DNA of 64,000 nucleotides from Vanilla planifolia (lineage: Eukaryota > Streptophyta > Magnoliopsida > Asparagales > Orchidaceae): positions 17,513,357 through 17,577,356 of the forward strand of contig CM043870.1 of NCBI GenBank assembly GCA_023846275.1, given 5' to 3'. This document shows, in pieces, positions 40,727 through 53,923 of this stretch (the first letter of the stretch is position 1; each line of letters starts with the position of its first letter). A program made the position numbers and the translations under genes. A model generated the notes under the pieces. It saw only the letters and a list, made by a program, of their open reading frames with translations, made no database searches and was not told where the DNA came from.

Positions 40727-42011
40727 TTTGTTAATTCTTTCGATCGCTTCTATGTTCCCTCTTTTCATTTTCTTTTCATAATTAGTTTTTAATAATTAGT
40801 TTATGATGTTTTTATTAATTTGATATAATAATAAACATGGTAAATCATATTGATAAAATAAAATAATGACATTGTTTTTGTTTAATATTAAGTAAAATAA
40901 CCTATAATAATCTCTAATTAATTTATTCTTATAATAATATGTATTTTATATTTATAGAATTTTCTAAATATAAAATGTTATTTTACTAAAAATTACTAAT
41001 CTAAAATTATATCCTTAATACGAAATATTATTTATATTTATTATCAAAGTTAAATCATACAAAGAAAATATATTAGGATAATCATTAAATTTATTATTTA
41101 AATAACTTTTTTAATTTTAAGTATGAATAAAATGATATTAAATTTATATTTAAAATATTCTCTATCTATTTTTAATATTCTAAAATAATAATGAATCTCG
41201 AATATTTTTTATGTCTTATTATTATTAAAAATTATACATTTTTTATTTTTATATTTAATAAATATTATAAGGTTAAATAATAAGAATTTAATTTTTATTA
41301 AATAAATTTTCTTATTTTTTCCTCTTTATCATAATGTCTCAGATATTGTCTCTTTTTTCTCTCTCCTATTGTCATTCTTTTATCTCTCTCTTCATTCTTT
41401 ATCACATTATATTCTTTTTGGCTTCTCTCTCTCCTTTATTCTTCACTATTTTCTCATTTTCTTTCTCTCTCTCTCTCTCTCTGTTTACTTATTTATTTAT
41501 TCGCTGTATCTCATCTATGTTCTCTCTTTTCTTTTTCTTTTTGTTAAATCCTCTCTCATCTCTCTCTATTATTATTTTTCTCTTTATTTTGCTATTATTA
41601 ATTTGTGAATTTCTCCCTCTCAGAGAAAAGTTACCTACATCTCCATCATCTCTTTTTCAACACAAGAACTAACAAATCTCTCATATTACATAGCTTAATA
41701 TATAATATGTTTTATAAATATATATCTTTAGTAATATTGATTGAGTAATTAAATTTAATATTTATAAGAAAATTAATATAATGAAATAAAGTCTTATATG
41801 TTAATATCTAGAATATGAACAGTAGCATTATGTATAGTTTTTTTTATTAATTATATATAAAAAATATTAATACTATAAACTATTATGACGCATAAAATAA
41901 TCATAAATATTTTTTTCAAAGTGCATATATTAGATAATTTAGAAAAGTTTAGATGTTGTTCGTAATCTTAACGGGTAACAACACAAATATGTTTTTTTGT
42001 CTTATGCATGC
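39902..42011 (+). repeat. Spacer before 5S locus 19 (F-type)
   Basis: F-type markers with (CT)18, giving the longest F unit of block C (2230 bp). Confidence 0.85.
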
Positions 42012-42090
42012 ATGTGCGACCATACCAGCATTATGGCACTGGATCTCATTAGAACTCCAAAGTTTAGAGAAGTCCTCGTGTTGCACATGT
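42012..42090 (+). pseudogene. Truncated 5S locus 19
   Basis: 79-nt form. The next locus, 2190 bp on, is also truncated, so the expected full-length partner is missing. Confidence 0.92.
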
Positions 42091-42873
42091 TTTTTCATAG
42101 AATTCTATTTTCTAATGAATGATAATTTATTTTCACATACTAATGTTAAAAAAAGGTAAATTCTTATAAATGATATTTTATAATTATCATATTTTTAATC
42201 AAGTTTTAATAATAACTTTACGACATTATTGTTAACTTCATAAAATAAAAAAATATGGCACATAATATGATGTAGTAAAATAATAACCTTAATTTAGTTC
42301 AATATTGAGCAAAATGGCTTATATGAATTAAAATAAATTAAGGTTAATTTATGTTTATAATGGTATATATATGATATGCATAGAATTTTCTCAACATAAA
42401 AATATTATATTATAAAATATCAAAAGTATAAAATTATATTATTAATGTTAAATATTATTTATATTTATATATAACATATATATCACATCACATAAATATA
42501 AAATATTATAATAAAATTATATAGATTATTTATTTATTTTTTTAAGTTTAGGCATAAAAAAGATAATATTAAATTAATAGTCATAATATTCTCTAAGTAT
42601 TTTTAATATTCTAAAATAATAATAATCCTCAAAAAAATTTTATCTTTTATTATTAAGAAATATTATATTTCATTTACTTTTTATACTTATTAAATTATAA
42701 GTTTAATTTTGAAACTGTAATTCTTATTAAATTATTTTTCTATCTTTTTTCTTTTTATCATGATCGCTCACATATTCTCTTTCCTCTCGATCCTATTATC
42801 ATCTTATTCTTTCTTTACTTTTTATCTTATTATATTATACTTGGCCTCTCTCTCTTCTACCATTCTCTACTCT

Positions 42874-42916
<43 letters not shown>

Positions 42917-44201
42917 TTTGTTAATTCTTTCGATCGCTTCTATGTTCCCTCTTTTCATTTTCTTTTCATAATTAGTTTTTAATAATTAGTTTATGATGTT
43001 TTTATTAATTTGATATAATAATAAACATGGTAAATCATATTGATAAAATAAAATAATGACATTGTTTTTGTTTAATATTAAGTAAAATAACCTATAATAA
43101 TCTCTAATTAATTTATTCTTATAATAATATGTATTTTATATTTATAGAATTTTCTAAATATAAAATGTTATTTTACTAAAAATTACTAATCTAAAATTAT
43201 ATCCTTAATACGAAATATTATTTATATTTATTATCAAAGTTAAATCATACAAAGAAAATATATTAGGATAATCATTAAATTTATTATTTAAATAACTTTT
43301 TTAATTTTAAGTATGAATAAAATGATATTAAATTTATATTTAAAATATTCTCTATCTATTTTTAATATTCTAAAATAATAATGAATCTCGAATATTTTTT
43401 ATGTCTTATTATTATTAAAAATTATACATTTTTTATTTTTATATTTAATAAATATTATAAGGTTAAATAATAAGAATTTAATTTTTATTAAATAAATTTT
43501 CTTATTTTTTCCTCTTTATCATAATGTCTCAGATATTGTCTCTTTTTTCTCTCTCCTATTGTCATTCTTTTATCTCTCTATTCATTCTTTATCACATTAT
43601 ATTCTTTTTGGCTTCTCTCTCTCCTTTATTCTTCACTATTTTCTCATTTTCTTTCTCTCTCTCTCTCTCTCTGTTTACTTATTTATTTATTCGCTGTATC
43701 TCATCTATGTTCTCTCTTTTCTTTTTCTTTTTGTTAAATCCTCTCTCATCTCTCTCTATTATTATTTTTCTCTTTATTTTGCTATTATTAATTTGTGAAT
43801 TTCTCCCTCTCAGAGAAAAGTTACCTACATCTCCATCATCTCTTTTTCAACACAAGAACTAACAAATCTCTCATATTACATAGCTTAATATATAATATGT
43901 TTTATAAATATATATCTTTAGTAATATTGATTGAGTAATTAAATTTAATATTTATAAGAAAATTAATATAATGAAATAAAGTCTTATATGTTAATATCTA
44001 GAATATGAACAGTAGCATTATGTATAGTTTTTTTTATTAATTATATATAAAAAATATTAATACTATAAACTATTATGACGCATAAAATAATCATAAATAT
44101 TTTTTTCAAAGTGCATATATTAGATAATTTAGAAAAGTTTAGATGTTGTTCGTAATCTTAACGGGTAACAACACAAATATGTTTTTTTGTCTTATGCATG
44201 C
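42091..44201 (+). repeat. Spacer before 5S locus 20 (T/F mosaic)
   Basis: Starts as T-type ACC subtype (TTAAGAAAT near 42652). It has F-type AATAACC and ATACGAAAT near 43088-43214, T-type CTATTCATT near 43577, then F-type CGCTG, CTCAGAGAAA and AAATTTAATA to the end. At least one crossover plus a short conversion tract is needed, unless CTATTCATT arose again. Confidence 0.8.
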
Positions 44202-44280
44202 ATGTGCGACCATACCAGCATTATGGCACTGGATCTCATTAGAACTCCAAAGTTTAGAGAAGTCCTCGTGTTGCACATGT
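44202..44280 (+). pseudogene. Truncated 5S locus 20
   Basis: 79-nt form placed directly after another truncated locus, the only such pair in the window. The mosaic spacer upstream explains how a full-length locus was lost from the order. Confidence 0.92.
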
Positions 44281-45063
44281 TTTTTCATAGAATTCTATTT
44301 TCTAATGAATGATAATTTATTTTCACATACTAATGTTAAAAAAAGGTAAATTCTTATAAATGATATTTTATAATTATCATATTTTTAATCAAGTTTTAAT
44401 AATAACTTTACGACATTATTGTTAACTTCATAAAATAAAAAAATATGGCACATAATATGATGTAGTAAAATAATAACCTTAATTTAGTTCAATATTGAGC
44501 AAAATGGCTTATATGAATTAAAATAAATTAAGGTTAATTTATGTTTATAATGGTATATATATGATATGCATAGAATTTTCTCAACATAAAAATATTATAT
44601 TATAAAATATCAAAAGTATAAAATTATATTATTAATGTTAAATATTATTTATATTTATATATAACATATATATCACATCACATAAATATAAAATATTATA
44701 ATAAAATTATATAGATTATTTATTTATTTTTTTAAGTTTAGGCATAAAAAAGATAATATTAAATTAATAGTCATAATATTCTCTAAGTATTTTTAATATT
44801 CTAAAATAATAATAATCCTCAAAAAAATTTTATCTTTTATTATTAAGAAATATTATATTTCATTTACTTTTTATACTTATTAAATTATAAGTTTAATTTT
44901 GAAACTGTAATTCTTATTAAATTATTTTTCTATCTTTTTTCTTTTTATCATGATCGCTCACATATTCTCTTTCCTCTCGATCCTATTATCATCTTATTCT
45001 TTCTTTACTTTTTATCTTATTATATTATACTTGGCCTCTCTCTCTTCTACCATTCTCTACTCT

Positions 45064-45104
<41 letters not shown>

Positions 45105-46389
45105 TTTGTTAATTCTTTCGATCGCTTCTATGTTCCCTCTTTTCATTTTCTTTTCATAATTAGTTTTTAATAATTAGTTTATGATGTTTTTATTAATTTG
45201 ATATAATAATAAACATGGTAAATCATATTGATAAAATAAAATAATGACATTGTTTTTGTTTAATATTAAGTAAAATAACCTATAATAATCTCTAATTAAT
45301 TTATTCTTATAATAATATGTATTTTATATTTATAGAATTTTCTAAATATAAAATGTTATTTTACTAAAAATTACTAATCTAAAATTATATCCTTAATACG
45401 AAATATTATTTATATTTATTATCAAAGTTAAATCATACAAAGAAAATATATTAGGATAATCATTAAATTTATTATTTAAATAACTTTTTTAATTTTAAGT
45501 ATGAATAAAATGATATTAAATTTATATTTAAAATATTCTCTATCTATTTTTAATATTCTAAAATAATAATGAATCTCGAATATTTTTTATGTCTTATTAT
45601 TATTAAAAATTATACATTTTTTATTTTTATATTTAATAAATATTATAAGGTTAAATAATAAGAATTTAATTTTTATTAAATAAATTTTCTTATTTTTTTC
45701 TCTTTATCATAATTTCTCAGATATTGTCTCTTTTTTCTCTCTCCTATTGTCATTCTTTTATCTCTCTCTTCATTCTTTATCACATTATATTCTTTTTGGC
45801 TTCTCTCTCTCCTTTATTCTTCACTATTTTCTCATTTTCTTTCTCTCTCTCTCTCTCTCTGTTTACTTATTTATTTATTCGCTGTATCTCATCTATGTTC
45901 TCTCTTTTCTTTTTCTTTTTGTTAAATCCTCTCTCATCTCTCTCTATTATTATTTTTCTCTTTATTTTGCTATTATTAATTTGTGAATTTCTCCCTCTCA
46001 GAGAAAAGTTACCTACATCTCCATCATCTCTTTTTCAACACAAGAACTAACAAATCTCTCATATTACATAGCTTAATATATAATATGTTTTATAAATATA
46101 TATCTTTAGTAATATTGATTGAGTAATTAAATTTTATATTTATAAGAAAATTAATATAATGAAATAAAGTCTTATATGTTAATATCGAGAATATGAACAG
46201 TAGCATTATGTATAGTTTTTTTTATTAATTATATATAAAAAATATTAATACTATAAACTATTATGACGCATAAAATAATCATAAATATTTTTTTCAAAGT
46301 GCATATATTAGATAATTTAGAAAAGTTTAGATGTTGTTCGTAATCTTAACGGGTAACAACACAAATATGTTTTTTTGTCTTATGAATGC
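44281..46389 (+). repeat. Spacer before 5S locus 21 (T start, block A-like end)
   Basis: The 5' half is T-type ACC subtype with (CT)17. From about 45270 the markers are AATAACC, ATACGAAAT, CTCAGAGAAA, AAATTTTATA and AATATAATGAAA, a combination typical of block A. Private changes are TTTTTTTCTC near 45692, ATAATTTCTCAG near 45709 (elsewhere ATAATGTCTCAG), ATCGAGAAT near 46184 and TATGAATGC near 46381. Confidence 0.8.
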
Positions 46390-46509
46390 ATGTGCGACCA
46401 TACCAGCATTATGGCACTGGATCTCATTAGAACTCCAAAGTTAAGCATGCTTGGGCGAGAGTAGTATTGGGATGGGTGACCTCTTGAGAAGTCCTCGTGT
46501 TCCACATGT
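46390..46509 (+). rRNA. 5S-like rRNA locus 21, full length, helix I mismatch
   Basis: Carries consensus C at 104, unlike the other full-length loci of block C, so it resembles block A loci. Position 113 is C instead of G (GTTCCACATG), which breaks the C6-G113 pair. The upstream palindrome is also damaged, with TATGAATGC in place of TATGCATGC. The neighbouring spacers have several private changes too. Confidence 0.88.
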
Positions 46510-48604
46510 TTTTTCATAGAATTCTATTTTCTAATGAATGATAATTTATTTTCACATACTAATGTTAAAAAAGGTAAATTCTTATAAATGATATTTTATA
46601 ATTATCATATTTTTAATCAAGTTTTAATAATAACTTTACGACATTATTGTTAACTTCATAAAATAAAAAATATGGCACATAATATGATGTAGTAAAATAA
46701 TAACCTTAATTTAGTTCAATATTGAGCAAAATGGCTTATATGAATTAAAATAAATTAAGGTTAATTTATGTTTATAATGGTATATATATGATATGCATAG
46801 AATTTTCTCAACATAAAAATATTATATTATAAAATATCAAAAGTATAAAATTATATTATTAATGTTAAATATTATTTATATTTATATATAACATATATAT
46901 CACATCACATAAATATAAAATATTATAATAAAATTATATAGATTATTTATTTATTTTTTTAAGTTTAGGCATAAAAAAGATAATATTAAATTAATAGTCA
47001 TAATATTCTCTAAGTATTTTTAATATTCTAAAATAATAATAATCCTCAAAAAATTTTTATCTTTTATTATTAAAAAATATTATATTTCATTTACTTTTTA
47101 TACTTATTAAATTATAAGTTTAATTTTGAAACTGTAATTCTTATTAAATTATTTTTCTATCTTTTTTCTTTTTATCATGATCGCTCACATATTCTCTTTC
47201 CTCTCGATCCTATTATCATCTTATTCTTTCTTTACTTTTTATCTTATTATATTATACTTGGCCTCTCTCTCTTCTGCCATTCTCTACTCTGTCATCTCTC
47301 TCTCTCTCTCTCTCTCTATTTTGTTAATTCTTTCGATCGCTTCTATGTTCTTTCTTTTCATTTTCTTTTCATAATTAGTTTTTAATAATTAGTTTATGAT
47401 GTTTTTATTAATTTGATATAATAATAAACATGGTAAATCATATTGATAAAATAAAATAATGACATTGTTTTTGTTTAATATTAAGTAAAATAACCTATAA
47501 TAATCTCTAATTAATTTATTCTTATAATAATATGTATTTTATATTTATAGAATTTTCTAAATATAAAATGTTATTTTACTAAAAATTACTAATCTAAAAT
47601 TATATCCTTAATACGAAATATTATTTATATTTATTATCAAAGTTAAATCATACAAAGAAAATATATTAGGATAATCATTAAATTTATTATTTAAATAACT
47701 TTTTTAATTTTAAGTATGAATAAAATGATATTAAATTTATATTTAAAATATTCTCTATCTATTTTTAATATTCTAAAATAATAATGAATCTCGAATATTT
47801 TTTATGTCTTATTATTATTAAAAATTATACATTTTTTATTTTTATATTTAATAAATATTATAAGGTTAAATAATAAGAATTTAATTTTTATTAAATAAAT
47901 TTTCTTATTTTTTCCTCTTTATCATAATGTCTCAGATATTGTCTCTTTTTTCTCTCTCCTATTGTCATTCTTTTATCTCTCTCTTCATTCTTTATCACAT
48001 TATATTCTTTTTGGCTTCTCTCTCTCCTTTATTCTTCACTATTTTCTCATTTTCTTTCTCTCTCTCTCTCTCTCTGTTTACTTATTTATTTATTCGCTGT
48101 ATCTCATCTATGTTCTCTCTTTTCTTTTTCTTTTTGTTAAATCCTCTCTCATCTCTCTCTATTATTATTTTTCTCTTTATTTTGCTATTATTAATTTGTG
48201 AATTTCTCCCTCTCAGAGAAAAGTTACCTACATCTCCATCATCTCTTTTTCAACACAAGAACTAACAAATCTCTCATATTACATAGCTTAATATATAATA
48301 TGTTTTATAAATATATATCTTTAGTAATATTGATTGAGTAATTAAATTTAATATTTATAAGAAAATTAATATAATGAAATAAAGTCTTATATGTTAATAT
48401 CTAGAATATGAACAGTAGCATTATGTATAGTTTTTTTTATTAATTATATATAAAAAATATTAATACTATAAACTATTATGACGCATAAAATAATCATAAA
48501 TATTTTTTTCAAAGTGCATATATTAGATAATTTAGAAAAGTTTAGATGTTGTTCGTAATCTTAACGGGTAACAACACAAATATGTTTTTTTGTCTTATGC
48601 ATGC
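46510..48604 (+). repeat. Spacer before 5S locus 22 (block A-like start, F-type end)
   Basis: The 5' part has six As, GGTATAT, AAGTTTAGG and AAAAAATTTTT, as in block A odd-type spacers, but with GCC. It has the shortest CT run (11) and a private ATGTTCTTTC near 47345. The 3' end has the F-type AAATTTAATA. Confidence 0.8.
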
Positions 48605-48683
48605 ATGTGCGACCATACCAGCATTATGGCACTGGATCTCATTAGAACTCCAAAGTTTAGAGAAGTCCTCGTGTTGCACATGT
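48605..48683 (+). pseudogene. Truncated 5S locus 22
   Basis: 79-nt form with the same junction. Regular T/F alternation resumes here. Confidence 0.92.
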
Positions 48684-49466
48684 TTTTTCATAGAATTCTA
48701 TTTTCTAATGAATGATAATTTATTTTCACATACTAATGTTAAAAAAAGGTAAATTCTTATAAATGATATTTTATAATTATCATATTTTTAATCAAGTTTT
48801 AATAATAACTTTACGACATTATTGTTAACTTCATAAAATAAAAAAATATGGCACATAATATGATGTAGTAAAATAATAACCTTAATTTAGTTCAATATTG
48901 AGCAAAATGGCTTATATGAATTAAAATAAATTAAGGTTAATTTATGTTTATAATGGTATATATATGATATGCATAGAATTTTCTCAACATAAAAATATTA
49001 TATTATAAAATATCAAAAGTATAAAATTATATTATTAATGTTAAATATTATTTATATTTATATATAACATATATATCACATCACATAAATATAAAATATT
49101 ATAATAAAATTATATAGATTATTTATTTATTTTTTTAAGTTTAGGCATAAAAAAGATAATATTAAATTAATAGTCATAATATTCTCTAAGTATTTTTAAT
49201 ATTCTAAAATAATAATAATCCTCAAAAAAATTTTATCTTTTATTATTAAAAAATATTATATTTCATTTACTTTTTATACTTATTAAATTATAAGTTTAAT
49301 TTTGAAACTGTAATTCTTATTAAATTATTTTTCTATCTTTTTTCTTTTTATCATGATCGCTCACATATTCTCTTTCCTCTCGATCCTATTATCATCTTAT
49401 TCTTTCTTTACTTTTTATCTTATTATATTATACTTGGCCTCTCTCTCTTCTGCCATTCTCTACTCT

Positions 49467-49507
<41 letters not shown>

Positions 49508-50792
49508 TTTGTTAATTCTTTCGATCGCTTCTATGTTCCCTCTTTTCATTTTCTTTTCATAATTAGTTTTTAATAATTAGTTTATGATGTTTTTATTAAT
49601 TTGATATAATAATAAACATGGTAAATCATATTGATAAAATAAAATAATGACATTGTTTTTGTTTAATATTAAGTAAAATATCCTATAATAATCTCTAATT
49701 AATTTATTCTTATAATAATATGTATTTTATATTTATAGAATTTTCTAAATATAAAATGTTATTTTACTAAAAATTACTAATCTAAAATTATATCCTTAAT
49801 ACCAAATATTATTTATATTTATTATCAAAGTTAAATCATACAAAGAAAATATATTAGGATAATCATTAAATTTATTATTTAAATAACTTTTTTAATTTTA
49901 AGTATGAATAAAATGATATTAAATTTATATTTAAAATATTCTCTATCTATTTTTAATATTCTAAAATAATAATGAATCTCGAATATTTTTTATGTCTTAT
50001 TATTATTAAAAATTATACATTTTTTATTTTTATATTTAATAAATATTATAAGGTTAAATAATAAGAATTTAATTTTTATTAAATAAATTTTCTTATTTTT
50101 TCCTCTTTATCATAATGTCTCAGATATTGTCTCTTTTTTCTCTCTCCTATTGTCATTCTTTTATCTCTCTATTCATTCTTTATCACATTATATTCTTTTT
50201 GGCTTCTCTCTCTCCTTTATTCTTCACTATTTTCTCATTTTCTTTCTCTCTCTCTCTCTCTCTGTTTACTTATTTATTTATTTGCTGTATCTCATCTATG
50301 TTCTCTCTTTTCTTTTTCTTTTTGTTAAATCCTCTCTCATCTCTCTCTATTATTATTTTTCTCTTTATTTTGCTATTATTAATTTGTGAATTTCTCCCTC
50401 TCAAAGAAAAGTTACCTACATCTCCATCATCTCTTTTTCAACACAAGAACTAACAAATCTCTCATATTACATAGCTTAATATATAATATGTTTTATAAAT
50501 ATATATCTTTAGTAATATTGATTGAGTAATTAAATTTTATATTTATAAGAAAATTAATTTAATGAAATAAAGTCTTATATGTTAATATCTAGAATATGAA
50601 CAGTAGCATTATGTATAGTTTTTTTTATTAATTATATATAAAAAATATTAATACTATAAACTATTATGACGCATAAAATAATCATAAATATTTTTTTCAA
50701 AGTGCATATATTAGATAATTTAGAAAAGTTTAGATGTTGTTCGTAATCTTAACGGGTAACAACACAAATATGTTTTTTTGTCTTATGCATGC
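48684..50792 (+). repeat. Spacer before 5S locus 23 (T-type, GCC subtype)
   Basis: Complete T-type marker set, GCC/TTAAAAAAT subtype, (CT)17. Confidence 0.85.
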
Positions 50793-50912
50793 ATGTGCGA
50801 CCATACCAGCATTATGGCACTGGATCTCATTAGAACTCCAAAGTTAAGCGTGCTTGGGCGAGAGTAGTATTGGGATGGGTGACCTTTTGAGAAGTTCTCG
50901 TGTTGCACATGT
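50793..50912 (+). rRNA. 5S-like rRNA locus 23, full length (G58, T94, T104)
   Basis: Position 58 is G (AAGCGTGC), the consensus base, whereas all other full-length loci have A. With T at position 20 this gives a U-G wobble in place of U-A. C94T and C104T are both present. This could be a back mutation at a CA site or conversion from a more standard 5S. Confidence 0.9.
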
Positions 50913-51694
50913 TTTTTCATAGAATTCTATTTTCTAATGAATGATAATTTATTTTCACATACTAATGTTAAAAAAGGTAAATTCTTATAAATGATATTTT
51001 ATAATTATCATATTTTTAATCAAGTTTTAATAATAACTTTACGACATTATTGTTAACTTCATAAAATAAAAAAATATGGCACATAATATGATGTAGTAAA
51101 ATAATAACCTTAATTTAGTTCAATATTGAGCAAAATGGCTTATATGAATTAAAATAAATTAAGGTTAATTTATGTTTATAATGGTCTATATATGATATGC
51201 ATAGAATTTTCTCAACATAAAAATATTATATTATAAAATATCAAAAGTATAAAATTATATTATTAATGTTAAATATTATTTATATTTATATATAACATAT
51301 ATATCACATCACATAAATATAAAATATTATAATAAAATTATATAGATTATTTATTTATTTTTTTATGTTTAGGCATAAAAAAGATAATATTAAATTAATA
51401 GTCATAATATTCTCTAAGTATTTTTAATATTCTAAATTAATAATAATCCTCAAAAAAATTTTATCTTTTATTATTAAAAAATATTATATTTCATTTACTT
51501 TTTATACTTATTAAATTATAAGTTTAATTTTGAAACTGTAATTCTTATTAAATTATTTTTCTATCTTTTTTCTTTTTATCATGATCGCTCACATATTCTC
51601 TTTCCTCTCGATCCTATTATCATCTTATTCTTTCTTTACTTTTTATCTTATTATATTATACTTGGCCTCTCTCTCTTCTGCCATTCTCTACTCT

Positions 51695-51735
<41 letters not shown>

Positions 51736-53020
51736 TTTGTTAATTCTTTCGATCGCTTCTATGTTCCCTCTTTTCATTTTCTTTTCATAATTAGTTTTTA
51801 ATAATTAGTTTATGATGTTTTTATTAATTTGATATAATAATAAACATGGTAAATCATATTGATAAAATAAAATAATGACATTGTTTTTGTTTAATATTAA
51901 GTAAAATAACCTATAATAATCTCTAATTAATTTATTCTTATAATAATATGTATTTTATATTTATAGAATTTTCTAAATATAAAATGTTATTTTACTAAAA
52001 ATTACTAATCTAAAATTATATCCTTAATACGAAATATTATTTATATTTATTATCAAAGTTAAATCATACAAAGAAAATATATTAGGATAATCATTAAATT
52101 TATTATTTAAATAACTTTTTTAATTTTAAGTATGAATAAAATGATATTAAATTTATATTTAAAATATTCTCTATCTATTTTTAATATTCTAAAATAATAA
52201 TGAATCTCGAATATTTTTTATGTCTTATTATTATTAAAAATTATACATTTTTTATTTTTATATTTAATAAATATTATAAGGTTAAATAATAAGAATTTAA
52301 TTTTTATTAAATAAATTTTCTTATTTTTTCCTCTTTATCATAATGTCTCAGATATTGTCTCTTTTTTCTCTCTCCTATTGTCATTCTTTTATCTCTCTCT
52401 TCATTCTTTATCACATTATATTCTTTTTGGCTTCTCTCTCTCCTTTATTCTTCACTATTTTCTCATTTTCTTTCTCTCTCTCTCTCTCTCTGTTTACTTA
52501 TTTATTTATTCGCTGTATCTCATCTATGTTCTCTCTTTTCTTTTTCTTTTTGTTAAATCCTCTCTCATCTCTCTCTATTATTATTTTTCTCTTTATTTTG
52601 CTATTATTAATTTGTGAATTTCTCCCTCTCAGAGAAAAGTTACCTACATCTCCATCATCTCTTTTTCAACACAAGAACTAACAAATCTCTCATATTACAT
52701 AGCTTAATATATAATATGTTTTATAAATATATATCTTTAGTAATATTGATTGAGTAATTAAATTTAATATTTATAAGAAAATTAATATAATGAAATAAAG
52801 TCTTATATGTTAATATCTAGAATATGAACAGTAGCATTATGTATAGTTTTTTTTATTAATTATATATAAAAAATATTAATACTATAAACTATTATGACGC
52901 ATAAAATAATCATAAATATTTTTTTCAAAGTGCATATATTAGATAATTTAGAAAAGTTTAGATGTTGTTCGTAATCTTAACGGGTAACAACACAAATATG
53001 TTTTTTTGTCTTATGCATGC
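50913..53020 (+). repeat. Spacer before 5S locus 24 (F-type)
   Basis: Standard F-type marker set with (CT)17. I found no private change. Confidence 0.85.
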
Positions 53021-53099
53021 ATGTGCGACCATACCAGCATTATGGCACTGGATCTCATTAGAACTCCAAAGTTTAGAGAAGTCCTCGTGTTGCACATGT
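53021..53099 (+). pseudogene. Truncated 5S locus 24
   Basis: 79-nt form with the same junction. Confidence 0.92.
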
Positions 53100-53882
53100 T
53101 TTTTCATAGAATTCTATTTTCTAATGAATGATAATTTATTTTCACATACTAATGTTAAAAAAAGGTAAATTCTTATAAATGATATTTTATAATTATCATA
53201 TTTTTAATCAAGTTTTAATAATAACTTTACGACATTATTGTTAACTTCATAAAATAAAAAAATATGGCACATAATATGATGTAGTAAAATAATAACCTTA
53301 ATTTAGTTCAATATTGAGCAAAATGGCTTATATGAATTAAAATAAATTAAGGTTAATTTATGTTTATAATGGTATATATATGATATGCATAGAATTTTCT
53401 CAACATAAAAATATTATATTATAAAATATCAAAAGTATAAAATTATATTATTAATGTTAAATATTATTTATATTTATATATAACATATATATCACATCAC
53501 ATAAATATAAAATATTATAATAAAATTATATAGATTATTTATTTATTTTTTTAAGTTTAGGCATAAAAAAGATAATATTAAATTAATAGTCATAATATTC
53601 TCTAAGTATTTTTAATATTCTAAAATAATAATAATCCTCAAAAAAATTTTATCTTTTATTATTAAGAAATATTATTTTTCATTTACTTTTTATACTTATT
53701 AAATTATAAGTTTAATTTTGAAACTGTAATTCTTATTAAATTATTTTTCTATCTTTTTTCTTTTTATCATGATCGCTCACATATTCTCTTTCCTCTCGAT
53801 CCTATTATCATCTTATTCTTTCTTTACTTTTTATCTTATTATATTATACTTGGCCTCTCTCTCTTCTACCATTCTCTACTCT

Positions 53883-53923
<41 letters not shown>

